Source: Triatoma infestans
Lineage: Eukaryota; Arthropoda; Insecta; Hemiptera; Reduviidae
Assembly (NCBI GenBank): GCA_011037195.1
Contig: JAAEAF010006123.1
Span: 56,605-120,604, forward strand
Reading direction: 5' to 3'
Length of the DNA: 64,000 nt
The notes below the pieces were generated by a model. The model was not told the origin of the DNA. It did no database searches and worked only from the letters and a program-made list of their open reading frames with translations. Below are positions 44,882-56,679 of this stretch, in pieces (positions within the stretch are counted from its first letter, which is position 1; each line of letters begins with the position of its first letter). The position numbers and the translations under genes are program-made.

Positions 44882-45095
44882 GAGGGGATTAGCTCTGTTG
44901 TAGCGCGCTGGACAACTATGCAGAAGTCCTGGTAAAAGTCCAGTAAAGTGGTGCCCTTAGATTTTGCTTCTCCTAGGAGACAATACAGCTCACTGCCCAG
45001 TAGCCTAGAGAACACCGCTCGGAGGCTGGCAGTTCACTGAAAAGGCTCTTAGGAATCTTTTAGGTCGCAAAGCACTATTCTCTAAAAAAGAATCT
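44882..45095 (+). mobile_element. tRNA-derived SINE
   Basis: GGATTAGCTCTGTTGTAGCG, GCGCTGGAC, a degraded B box (GGTAAAAGTCC), CCCTTAGATTTTGCTTCTCC, GGAGGCTGGCAGTTCACTG and a Rep-like ending TCTTTTAGGTCGCAAAGCAC. Confidence 0.8.
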
Positions 45096-48000
45096 AATAG
45101 AACAAAAATATATAATAACAGTATGCAATATTAATATTATTTTTGTATTTGTCGTGAATACTTCTTAATATATCATTAGAAGGCTCCCAAAAAAAGCTTC
45201 TACGTCATTTTTTGGGGAGGGGTTAATTTTTATATTTGAAATTTTCCTAAACAAAAAAAAATCTATTTTCATGATTTTAAATGTAAATATTGAAAATTAA
45301 ATTTAATTAAAATTCATGAAATTATTTAAAAAAATAAAAGAATGTATACCCAATTTTTTTTTCATTATAAACACGCGTTATTTTAGTTTTTCGACTTCTT
45401 TTTATAAGTAACAGGGATTTTCATACATTATCAGAGTTTGATTTCAAGAAAATTATGCAGAAACTTGTAGTTTCATATTTTAAACTTTATGTCACATACT
45501 ATAACAACGGATTTATAGAAGAAAATATATTTTGTAATGTATGTCTGTGCATTCAGTACTGGATAAAGGTGAAGTGTGAGTGTGATAAGTCTATACAGAA
45601 ATATTTTCATCTATTCTTTATCATTTATCTCCTTCAGAAGCTTATTATAGCTACATGCTTTTTTATAAGCTAAATATTAGGTGATACTTAGCGTGAAATT
45701 TGATTCTAAAAATTCTTTATCTCATAATTGCCATAGTATACACAGCTTTTAAGGGTAGAAAATCACCTAATAATACTAATTAAATTACTGAAGAGATACG
45801 TATATAGAACCATATCTTTAGAGATCCTCGGATCCCATGAATATCACACCCTAATAACACGAACATCCTAAACACTTAAACAATAAATCCCTACATAATT
45901 CTTGCACTTTAGCAGCTAACTATTGGCAAACTCCTAGCACTTCGTTTAGTATCTTTCTCTACGGTATAAAAAATTATTTGAGGACTTGTATTTTTATGAG
46001 AACTTTTTGAAGAAATGACGTACGTGTAAAAAAGGAGAAAAGTAATAATTTAATGTATTATTTCGATATAATTCTTATAACTTGTTCATATTGCAGAATA
46101 ATATACCATTTGACTAAGAACAGTTCCATAGGAATACCATACAATTAACTGACGATTATTCTCGCTCTACAAATAGAAAAAAATAGAGCTCAAATAATCC
46201 ATCTTTTTTTGTTAAATTGTTTATAACTAATTCAACGTAAAGTTCTCATAAAGATGAAAAATTATATCTGTATATTATTATGGAGAATAATCAGGTTTTA
46301 GAATAAAGTTTTATTTTTCCTAGAAGTCTTTAGAATAATATGTTGAATAAAAAGTATAAAATGAATTGTATATTTTTCTACACTATCATATTCTATTTTT
46401 TTGTATTAAAAAATTGTCATAAAACTAACAAGCTATCTTTTTAAGAAAAAAATTATTAAAAATAAAATGAATAAATAATATGTAATAGGGTGAAACAATT
46501 CTTAATAAGAACAATTTATAACTAGACTTTCTTAGCCATTTGTTTTTTTTTTTTTTCTTCCTAAACTGGAAAACAACGAATTCTAATTTTATTGTTATTC
46601 ATTTTTTAATTCATAGGAAGTTTAGATTTGGAGAGATTATTTTTTTTTTGAAAAAATTATTTCTATGTTTTAATAATTATTACGATTGTATAGGATTATT
46701 TATTTAAAAAAAAATAAAATAAAATAAATAAATCTTTAGTATTTTATTTACGAATTATGGTTATTCAATAATGTCCAAGCGATCAAGTATTTTTAGTTGT
46801 TTATTTTGTAAAAGCTTGCGGTCTCTCTATAGTGGCCTACAATCAGGAACTATGTCTATACATTGGCCTACATCAGCAACTACACTACTGAAAAATAAAC
46901 AAATAAAAAAAAAAATGACTGAATCACTGGAACATGATTGAATATCCTAATTGAATATTCAACACTATCTCCAGTAAACTATCAAGCAATATTATATAAT
47001 TATAAAAATCCAAAATCATGGAAATGCGTTCGTATTTACTGAATGCATAAGAATTTTTTTTTTTTTTTTTAATTATCTACGCATTTACTTTTTTTTTGTT
47101 CACTATTTTAATGTTGATTCGAAAAAAAAAAAAATTACTGAATTCAAAGGACCCCATATTTATATGGAGATAATTATTAATACTTAATTATTATGTAGAT
47201 AATAAATAATATAATTATTTATCAAGATTTAAATAACTATCTTATCTACTTATAAAAATTAAAAAAACATCTTGAGAACTGTATGACAACAAAATCGGAA
47301 CTGGTTAAAGAGAGAGAGATTCCAATTAATTTGGTCAATTTTAATATTACGATTTATTATGATAACACTTGTGATTGGAGCAATTTATTCGGTTAATAGA
47401 AAACACAATTTTGAAAATAAAAATAAAATTAATAAATAACTAAAAACTAAACCACAAAATTTGGTAATACATCATTGTTAACAAACTTTGAAATTCATTT
47501 ATATAGGCAGGTAACTTATTTAGGGTTCATTTTTATGAATCCATATATTTGTAACAATATGAAGTCTTTAGGAAGTCAGTCATAAGACATAAGAATTTAA
47601 ATAAAGGTATACTATGATTCGAGGGAAGGTCACAAGGCTGTTTTCGTCTAAACCTTTTTGCAAAAAAAAACCCTTACTTTTCATTTTTAAATATTGTAGT
47701 GAGATTGCTAAATTGTAGCGGATTTACTAGGGTTGCGTCTAAAACTTTTTCTCAGACATTTGTACAGTATGTACAATTTATACAAATAAAGTTTGAGAAA
47801 CTGTTTGAAAGAAGTTTCTATTACTTTCAATACCTTGAAACAAATTCAACGTATTAAAAAATTGTACCAGGTATTTTTTTTAGTAACTCTAACTATATTG
47901 GGTATTTGAAAAATCTTTCTTAGAAACGTCGTTTCGTTTCAAAATAAGAATATTATCTACATTATGTTTTTGTTATGGGCAGGCAAAAATAGAAATATTA

Positions 48001-48529
48001 AAAACAAAACTATTATTATTATTTAGATTTTGTAATATTTTTATTTATTTGGATAAGATAATATATTTATTTTTTTTTTAATTATTAATCCTTAATTTCT
48101 TTCACATGTCAACTCCATTTTCCAGCTCTCAAAACTATTATACCAAAAATAATTTTCTCATAAACTTATTTATTACAATATTTTATTGCGATAAAAAAAA
48201 ATGAATAAATTACTGGATGTAATAAAAAATTTTTTAAAAAAATAAAGAAATTAGGTTAGAAAAAATATTAACAAGACACAATCTTATGAACAGTTTTGGC
48301 ATGTCTGGGCCCCCTTATTAGCCCATAAATTATTTCTTATATTATTACAACAATAATTGATAAAAAAAAGGTTTATGGAATTAAAGTAAATAGGTAATAT
48401 ATTTTGGTGATAGACTTTAAAAAATAAGTACAAAGAAAGAAAGATCTCTTTAAAAAAGTATAATATAGGAATTATAGGTTTGTAGTAATTAATATAGAAA
48501 GGAGGCATTAACATGTGTTAATAAGAGAA
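45096..48529. other. AT-rich intron, nothing supported
   Basis: No coding frame or repeat family was recognised. The scarcity of repeats over about 3.4 kb contrasts with the 23-37 kb interval. Confidence 0.5.
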
Positions 48530-48720
48530 CAGCAGGCAGACACTTGCAAGCATCACACATAACGAACGAACGACAATGAGGACGGACGAAGAGCTCTTGC
48601 TCACCGGTAATATGTCACATGAATATGGAAGAGCTTCGGCAACGATATGCAGCAGTTTCCGTCACTCCTGACGGTTCACACATGACGGCATGTTAGCCAG
48701 TAATACAACAATATACAAGC
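48530..48720. promoter_or_regulatory. Unique, complex intronic island (possible regulatory element)
   Basis: About 190 bp of non-repetitive, more GC-balanced sequence (ACGAACGAACGAC, GACGGACGAAGAGCTC, GACGGTTCACACATGACGGC) in an otherwise very AT-rich intron. It matches no repeat in the window. It may be a conserved enhancer or just an unrecognised old element. Confidence 0.25.
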
Positions 48721-50899
48721 CTCTAATATACACTAAACTTAATACTTTAATTATTAAAGGAGAAAATAAATAATTTTCCTACATAATTGTATTTAATATA
48801 CCTACACTACCACAAATTTATTATTGATATTCCTTATTTCTTTAATTCATAAAGTAGATTTAATAATTAAAGTAACGTTAATTTTAATTTCACTAGAAAT
48901 CATGTCGGTAATTTTTAATTACCATTGATTGTAAAAGAATTATTACAATTATGTTGAATTTTCAACAATAAAATAAAAAAAAAAATTGGTAATAAATTAG
49001 TAGTATAACCAAACAAAATTAAAAAAAAATAAAGCATAGGTATACATTTAGTTGAATTTGTATAATCATTTTATTAATAGAAAATTAAATTTTAAGCCGA
49101 ATTTGTTTAATAGAGGCAAGAAAATTGCCTATTATGAGGATTGAAGGAAGGATAGTTTTAAAAAAAAAATGAGCGGTGAATTTTACGTATCTACACCTAC
49201 AACAGGCCAAACTATAACAGATATAATTATTAAAACATACCGGAAGATACGATTAAGCAATAAGAAAGAGGAATTTTCATTTTTCTATATACAAAAGGAA
49301 AAAAAAATCCATAAACATTATGGAAAAAGTGTTAATTCCGAGAAAATATAACAAATCATTGTTTACAAATTTATTGTGGAGGGGGGGAGGGAATTTAAAT
49401 AGAATTAATTAAAGATATATAAACACGTAAACTGTTTTTTGTATATTTAGATTATTTACAGACAATAATGTCCACAGCTGGGTACAGGATAGATTAGATG
49501 CAAAACTAGCCTCCAGAAATGTTAGTAGTCAAAGAGAGAGTGAATTTTCAACTGAACAAGTTATATGAGTCATTCATTCACATATTATTTGATCTATAAT
49601 TACTTCCGGCATTTAATGTGATCCAAAATTTCATATACAGGAAGTAAATAAACACACTTTTGACTTTTATTTTCATTTTTCATCCATTATCTAATTTAGA
49701 ATTCTAAAAGGACGAACGTAATGAAAGCAACAATATTCTTCTTGGCATATATTTTGAAAAAGGTAATTTGTTTTTTTTTGTATGACTAATTTTTTGATTA
49801 TGTTGAAACTTCATACAATATGGGTTTATCCAATTTGGAAAAATTCTATTCGTATATGAATATAATTCCGTTTAAATTTATTCAATTCAGATGCAATTCT
49901 GTACTGTTGTTCTCTGTATAAGGAAGAAAAGTTTACGGCTACTTCCTCTCCTATCTGGCCAGTTAAAAATACCAAATACAATAACTAAGCATTAATTTTT
50001 AGATTGAACAAACAATTTTTATATTATTATTAAAGCAAATTAAACTTGTTATAACGAAAAAAGCTCAGCTTAATTGTTCAAACTGACAAAAAGTTCAACT
50101 TAATCCGCACAAAAATTAGCCCATACAATTATTATACTGAAGAACTTGGTTAATATTAGAGTTATTGATTTTTACGACCTCTTTTATTGAATGGAAGAAA
50201 ATTGTGAAGCGTGTGTTTAAACAGAACAAAAAAACTAGTACAATAATAAATAATCGAATTCAGTAAACGCCCATTGTTGAAACACAAATCAACCAAGATC
50301 AGAAATCTCTCGAAATCAAAAAAAAAAGAATTATCACAAACACATAAACAATTTCCACGATACATTAATACGTATATTTATTGCATCTTGGGAAATAATA
50401 ATCTCTAATTATATAAAACTTACATTACTTTTAACAGAATTCTCAGCGCCATATTTTAACGGTTTTATTTCAAGGAATTTCGAGTCAATAGTTCGAACAA
50501 CACATACACACACATACTCAAATCAAGTCAAATATGGAAATATTCCCGCTAATAAAAAGCAGACAACCACTAAAAATATGCTAGTTACTTATAAAAATAT
50601 ATGAGAGATAACCCGCCAGGTTAATTTTATTCCTACATTCCTATCATTTTGTGAACAGTACATAATTTTTTTCAAAAAAAAACATCGTCTACACAAACGA
50701 TCGAGAAAAATATTTTTTTTATAAAAGTACCTACTTACGATTTTTTTTATTTTAAATTACAAAAAAAAATTTTAATATTTAATAAAAAATGAATTGCGAC
50801 TTATTTGTTTGGAAATGAAAAACCAAAAAAAAACAAAACAAAACATGACAATTATATTTTGAATGTTATTATAATTGTTTGCGGTGTTTTGTATAAAGT

Positions 50900-51070
50900 T
50901 TGTTGGAAAAAGCAGTAAACAAACATGGAGCGTGTATAATACATGTCACACAGAACGGGGTAAGAGAGAGCGCTCTGTCCCTGGGGCGCTATTGTATATG
51001 CAAAACCTCTACTCACTCTTGTACACAAACTAAACTAATGAATATGTTACCGTCGTGTTAATTATTGGCC
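50900..51070. promoter_or_regulatory. Unique island beside the candidate first exon
   Basis: Contains AGTAAACAAACATGGAG (forkhead-like GTAAACA), ACATGTCACA, GAGAGAGCGCTCTGTCCCTG (palindromic GAGCGCTC) and ATTATTGGCCCCTCCGTCTC. It is about 150 bp inside the predicted intron 1 and does not resemble any transposon here. Confidence 0.3.
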
Positions 51071-51183
51071 CCTCCGTCTCGTTTTATTATTCATTTATAT
51101 CTTTATTTTATTTATTTATTTTTTTTTAATAATAATTTGAATTATTCTATTTTTTTTTGATCAGATAATATTGAAATAAATAC

Positions 51184-51222
51184 CTGATTATTAGGCGATA
51201 ATGGTTGTGGAAAATGAGCCAT
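51184..51222 (-). CDS. mirr: Candidate first coding exon of the same Iroquois gene (13 codons)
   Basis: On the minus strand an ATG with G at -3 and G at +4 opens MAHFPQPLSPNNQ and runs into CAG|GTATTT, a possible donor. The exon ends in phase 0, which matches the phase-0 acceptor of the exon at 20285..20566, so splicing would give a continuous N-terminus running into GSPGRE. An in-frame TAA lies a short way upstream, so this ATG would be the first in the frame. The GC-richer, CCAAT- and GC-box-containing stretch at about 51.4-52.2 kb lies just upstream. Against it: the donor is weak beyond GT, the peptide is too short to recognise, and short phase-0 ORFs occur by chance. The implied intron is 30.6 kb. 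Confidence 0.4.
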
Positions 51223-51399
51223 AGCAAGTGGGACGTCTTGATTTACTGGTGATGGTCCACATTATACATCATGTACAAGCACAACACTGTTATCACCGGA
51301 TGGCACACGTGTCAGCCTCAAATTAAAGTGAAGAAATAGAAACAGAGAAATACCTTCGAAGATATATTATATATATATATAAAAAAAAACTAGGCTGCT

Positions 51400-52200
51400 A
51401 AGGAGGTATTAATTTACTTTTGAAAAATGTAAATATTTCTCTAATAAATTGAAAAAGAGACCGCGACAAAAATCACACCCGGGACTGTTGACAACGCGGT
51501 GAGAGTAGGTGTGCCTCGGACCTCCTCTGAAAAAAGTGATTTTTCTTCAACTGGCTGACTAAAGCTTCTCCTTGACTCCCCACCCTGAAACTTTACAATT
51601 GCCCCCACCAGTATCAAGTCACACACACTATATAACCCCCACTATCACTATATAACTTTGACGGGGCAAATGTTGTCATGAGGGAGGGGAGAAAAAGGCA
51701 GTCCGGCTTTTGTGTTTGTGTTTGTCTCTCTCTCTCTGCTATATACGTGTTAAGCTTCAGTACTATGTTCGTTCAACCGCCCCTACTACTATTCTAAACG
51801 GTACCGTCTTTTTTTCACTTCCCTTTCACCGAAAAACCTCACCACCTCCCCACCAAGACAAGACCACTTTACTTGATACCCCCTCTCTTGATTTTTCATC
51901 GAGTTGGCGTGCGTGGCAATACTGAAAGGCGGGCCAGTAATGGCACGCCCCTCAGCCAATAGTGTGCCGCCCACTCGGTGGATCAATGGCTCCCACCTCC
52001 CTCCCCTCATCCAGCCAGTGTAGTGGCTGCCCCCCACTATACTACGGGACAAATTACAAGACCTAGAGACATAGTTGACACCCTGTCCCCAGTCCTGTTA
52101 ACACAAACCCGCGACATGCCCCGTTCTACAACGCACAACTACTACACTACTAAACCACCCTGCTACCCCCATGCCCACAGCTACACACACCCTATTTCCA
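51400..52200 (-). promoter_or_regulatory. Candidate promoter / 5' UTR region of the Iroquois gene
   Basis: This is the longest stretch of balanced, CpG-containing sequence in the window and it shows no transposon signature. It holds a CCAAT motif at 51956..51960, a CCGCCC box near 51967, several C-rich runs, and two TATATA-type motifs near 51629 and 51651 that read TATATAG on the minus strand. Its place directly upstream (minus-strand sense) of the candidate ATG at 51222 makes it the natural start region. ORFs in either strand here are low-complexity and not protein-like. No transcription start can be fixed from sequence alone. Confidence 0.4.
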
Positions 52201-52599
52201 ACAACACCCGAACTACACCACTTTTATATCACACCCTTACAACCTATAAATATTGTACTTAATAACAACATAATTTTATCAATGCATACATTTACCACAC
52301 TGCCATATATAACTATATTTATTAGTTCATATTCTTTTATTATAATATTAGTTTATTGTAATCTTTTCTGTTCATTTTTTTTTTATTGTTTATTAATTAC
52401 CAGCATATTATTAATATTTTTTTATAGCATATTTTTGCGGTCTATTTACGAGCAAGCTTACAGTGAACAGAATTAACTAAACCTACAAATTTACTCTCGA
52501 AAATGATTTCCATTATGTTAAGAGAATAACTAAAAATATACAGATTCTTGTCCGTGTTTAATATATTCGTTTCTCGTCAAAGAAAAAAAACCGAATCAT

Positions 52600-53090
52600 T
52601 AGACTTGTCATTCGGCAAAATAAAATTTGTGAGCTTTACAGTTCTCACAATATTTGATGCTCTTATTTCTATTATTGTGTGCACAGATAATGATAACTTT
52701 TTTTCCTTTTTTTTTTAATACTTTATTGGAATTTACAACTGCAGGTGCAATTGTTCTTGCAATAAGTATAAATTGTGTGACTGCCGCTGGCTCTCCAAAT
52801 GAATGAATTACTGATCTCCACCTGACGGCCAGAGCCATCTCCTACGACAGATTGAAATTATCAACAAAATGTGAAGATGAGAGCTGGTCTATTAAAGGAT
52901 TAGGATGGGACAAAAGGCGAGAATAAAATTACTAGTTTCGGTCCGTGACTAAGTGTCTTAGTGTAAATCTTAGTGAATGGTTCTATTGGAGACATAATAT
53001 GGAGTATTTGGTTATTTGGCGTAGGATTTTTGTCTGTAAAGTTTTGGAGACGATAGGTATTAGAATGCTTGACTGAATCCCACAGTTCTA
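52600..53090 (-). repeat. Rep-P copy 2
   Basis: Inverse match to 19445..19930. On minus it reads MALAVRWRSVIHSFGEPAAV then ARTIAPAVVNSNK before CCAATAAAG and an A-run. Upstream, GGATTTTTGTCTGTAAAG and GGTATTAGAATGCTTG match the complement of 19530..19610. The SINE at 53085 abuts it. Confidence 0.65.
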
Positions 53091-53505
53091 CTGATGGCTC
53101 AGATCTATTGTGCCCCTCAGGGCCTTCTCAGTGCACTGCCGGCCTCCAAGCAGTGTTCTCTAGCTGTAGACAACACTGCTTATCACCGTACAGTGAGTTG
53201 TAGAGGCTCCTAGGAAGAGAAAATCTAAGGGCAGCATGCTGGATTTGAACCCGGGGCCTCTGCATTGCTAGTTCAGCATGCTATCACTGAGCTAATTCCT
53301 TCCTCCTCCCTTGGCTTACGCCAATTAACTAGGGACGGAGATCCTAGTTTTTTGTACTGTGTTTGTCCTTGTCTGTAAAGTGTTAAGTATATTGAGTACT
53401 GTTCTGACGAAGTGCATGAGGTGCTGTGGTAGGTAACCCGTGGGGTTGCTACTCCCCAAGAACTGCATGCAACGATACTCCTTTCCCAAGAATATCAAGT
53501 CCGTA
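53085..53505 (-). mobile_element. tRNA-Ala-like SINE with long upstream extension
   Basis: On minus: the extension (GTTGCATGCAGTTCTTGGGG, CCCCACGGGTTACC, CGTCAGAACAGTAC, TTACAGACAAGGACAAACAC, TTAATTGGCGTAAGCCAAGG) runs directly into AATTAGCTCAGTGATAGC, B box GGGTTCAAATCC and the usual body, ending GGGGCACAATAGATCTGAGC. This is the uninterrupted form of the unit split in two at 31290/32100. Confidence 0.85.
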
Positions 53506-55359
53506 AGTTCAAATTGATTTCAATAGCGATCTTATATACTTTGCTGTTTAATGTCAGTTTAGATTGTCTCGTCAGAGAATCTTGCAAGCAAGTAGTAACG
53601 CTTTTTTTTTTTTTTTTTTTTAGTTCATGTCGTTTGACATGTGTTTGTGGATTTTTTCAGATCAAGGACTTTTGTCGATTTAGAATCGGAGGTATCGTAT
53701 TGTGTTAGTGCATGATAGCATGGATGGCAGTAAAATAATGATTAAAATTAAATTGTAGAGTTATGAAAAGTAACATTGTATTTTGTTCTTCCAAATTTAA
53801 ATAATTTTTTGAGACATATTGTTTGTAATGTATGCTTTAATGCTGTAGTGTAGTGATAAAAGCATGTCTCACTTGTCGGAACAACAGAGGGTGACCTTCA
53901 ACTCTACTTGTATATGTAAGTATTTGTGAAGAACAATGCTACTATGTATATTAAATTATGAATTCTGTTTCTACATTTGTTCATGTGTGAGAAAATTTCA
54001 TACCTACATAATTTTAAGTTATTTTTCCTCTGTTTTTGTACCTTTGTAATTCTGAAAAAAAAAAACAGACTCTACAGCCTTCCTCAGGAGAAATCCCCAA
54101 ATAAAAAGAAACATTTAATTATTGTAATTATTATTATATCAATTTAATAAACAATTATAACTGGATTTGTAATTATTAATTTTAAAACAGGGATGCCAAA
54201 TATTTGGTACTTTGCCAGTGGACAAAGAACAGCACGTGATTTCCTTTTGTAAACACAACTGAGATACTAGTAAATTAAAATTATTAATTCGTCTTATTCG
54301 TAGTCAATATTTAAAAAAAAAAAATAATTTTATAGATTAAAAATATAAATTAATTCTAAAACTATACCTTTTTGTATTATTTATATTATAATCCTTTCTA
54401 ATAAGATGCTTACAATTTCAAACAAGTTCTCTAATGTAAACATGTTTATAAGCTTTAAGCACAAATTATCCAAATAGTAAACAATATTATTTTCAGCTCA
54501 AGCTTTGAAATGTATCAAACATCTACACTAGACTAATATTAGCTTACAATCTGAACTACATAATATCATTGTGGCGTATTTTCTGAAGCTTCCTACTTGA
54601 TCAGTGTAAAATCTCCATCTAACTTCAGTGGATTACGCAGTGGAACTTCTTCTTTTTTTTTTTTAATTAAGTGTGCAAAAGAGGAATTTTACCATGTTAG
54701 TCTGTTTCAATCAATGACCTTACTTCTTCCCCTAAATGTGAGTAAACTCGCCAGTTGTTTATAGAAAGGTAAACAAACAAGAACGAACATTTCATTACAG
54801 GCTGAAGTCATTCAATTTGAGTACATTTTCCATCCCATAATTCTAATTTACAATCTTATCCACTGATAATTTTTATGTTTGTTTTTTGTTTTTTTTATTC
54901 AACAATTCCATTAATGGAATATAACAATTTTTAATAGTTAATTTCGTCATTTTTTTTTTTTTTTTTAGTTACATTAGCTAGATTACACAAAATTTTTAAT
55001 GGCTTAGGTAGCTCTTCCAAAAATTATCTCTCGCATAGCAGATTAACTGTGAGATATTTAATTAATAATTCTTAAAAATACATCTTTTTTTCTGTGAATG
55101 TTACCAATCTATGTTATATTCATTTAGGGAAATTTAAAAATCATTTTGTTCAGTTTAGTTTTCTTTAATTTTTTTAATGTTTAATTTATTTTCATAGATT
55201 ATTTTTTAAATCTTCATTAATTTTCTTATATTTGTTCAATTTTTATAATAACATATTTTGCTCAGGAAGACTATCCAATGCTTTAAGAACTCTACTTACT
55301 ATATAGCCAATCCACAAAAATAGGCGAAGTGAAAAAGACAGATAGATACAATCTTTTAA
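53506..55359. other. AT-rich, nothing supported
   Basis: Lies upstream of the candidate gene start (minus-strand sense). Homopolymer T-runs occur at 53601..53621 and 54952..54967. No ORF of note. Confidence 0.5.
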
Positions 55360-55700
55360 GAATATGATAAACAAAATATTCATTAGCATAATTCTTAATA
55401 AAATGGATTTATGGTTGAATGCAAGGTGGATTTATAAAAATCTATTCAACTGTAGATAATTTGTTCACATTAAATTGGATTATTAATATTCAAATTAGCA
55501 ATAAAAAGGGGAAAAAAAATGAGATTTGGCTTTTTTGTGGATTTCAAGGGAGTTTTTGAAAAAACAGACAAGATAGACGCTGTATATTTAAATTATATAG
55601 TCTAGGATTTTTCAACGAAAGTTTGTAAAAAAGGTTAGAGAAATATATTTTGAACCAGAGAGTGAGTTTGGACAAATAAAGAACTCAAAAAATTTTTAAT
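55360..55700 (+). pseudogene. Decayed LINE reverse transcriptase fragment
   Basis: The plus strand reads IFISIILNKMDLWLNA, then KGKKMRFGFFVDFKGVFEKT, and DFSTKVCKKG, ending near VWTNKEL, with one or more stops between. F-V-D-F-K-x-x-F is the first RT catalytic block with its Asp. N-K-M-D-L-W and the VWT block lie in the expected order. The catalytic YADD block is not visible. Confidence 0.6.
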
Positions 55701-55734
55701 TTTATAATTTTCAACAATTTTCAACTTAGTTTTT

Positions 55735-55890
55735 TTTTCTCTTCCTAGTAGCCTTTACAGCTCATTGCCTGCTGATAGGCAGTGTTGTCTTTAATGAGAG
55801 AACACTGTCCGGAAACCGGCAGTACACTGAGAATGCTCCGGGCGCAAATGACCATAGAAGTTGACGCGCCTTAAAATTAAAAAAAAAATT
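55735..55890 (+). mobile_element. SINE 3' part (no tRNA head)
   Basis: TTTTTTCTCTTCCTAGTAGC, CAGCTCATTGCCTG, GGAAACCGGCAGTACACTGA and GAATGCTCCGGGCGCAAATG are the SINE body and tail. The promoter half is missing. Confidence 0.75.
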
Positions 55891-56640
55891 AAAACCTTAT
55901 ATGCATCTTAAGCAAGTGTAAAATTTTGAATGAAAGAAATAAAAAATTGAAAATTTTTCAAAAGGGACGATCAAATAGAAAAACTAATTTTAAATATTTA
56001 ATTAGACTGAAATATAATCACGATGATGTATCAGAAATTTTTTATTGGTACGGGTGATTTGTAGGTGATAATTTAGTAAAAGATCATCTACAATCCATAA
56101 ACAATTTAAGCAAAAAATAATGTTGAAAAATACCCCCGAAAAATAAATGTTTGGTTTCCTCTATTAATATAAAAAACCAATTGGAGTTGCCATTTAATAC
56201 GCTAAAGCAACAAAGGGACCTTCTTAATGCCAATGAATTAAAAATGTTTAAATGCGAGAACAGACCCAAAGCAAAGTAGTTATGGACAAAACAACATGAT
56301 TAGGAAATCACTATTAAGACGTGTTACGAAATCGCAGGACTCTAGGAATGTTGGTGGCCACTAAGCCGTCAATTCACAATCATAAAGGTGCTCTGTTAAA
56401 AATTTCTTGGGTTTTTAATATTAGGTAATACACATGAAGGACATGAAGGATTTGATAGGGCTGTGCCAAGAACCATCCATCATTTTTGGGGTTTTTTCAC
56501 AAACTGTCAAAGATGAAGTTTATGAAATTATTGAAGAAGTTTCTATTTCGCCTTCAATGAATGCTTTAATTAGTTTTTTAAATAGTATGGTGTAATCAAA
56601 AGGTGCAAAATGTATTAAACACGTCTTCCACTTAATGGTG
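55890..56640 (+). other. Likely continuation of the decayed LINE; little recognisable
   Basis: Short open pieces, for example LIGLCQEPSIIFGVFSQTV then KDEVYEIIEEVSISPSMNAL, lie downstream of the RT fragment and the SINE tail. I do not recognise a domain. They could be the remainder of the same old LINE or an unrelated relic. Confidence 0.3.
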
Positions 56641-56679
56641 TTAAAAAAATTATAGATTATATTTATATAATGGATGTAA

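Larger units (their letters stand above)
20567..51183 (-). other. Predicted first intron of the Iroquois gene (30.6 kb)
   Basis: The interval between the two phase-compatible exons is bounded by GTATTT on the 51 kb side and TTATAG on the 20.5 kb side. It is filled with transposons, foldback elements and AT-rich DNA, listed separately. It depends entirely on the candidate exon at 51184..51222 being real. Confidence 0.38.

Noticed and set aside
49169..49351. 60-codon plus frame (MSGEFYVSTPTTGQ...)
   Set aside because: No recognisable domain and an A-run just upstream. Treated as chance.
51710..52476. Several overlapping frames around the C-rich region, including Pro/Thr/His-rich ones
   Set aside because: Low-complexity readings on the plus strand of a GC-richer promoter-like tract. 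No conserved motif, and the strand is opposite to the gene.
52608..52838. 76-codon minus frame in Rep-P
   Set aside because: Part of a diverged repeat, and the companion copy at 19.8 kb does not keep the same full frame. Kept only as a repeat.
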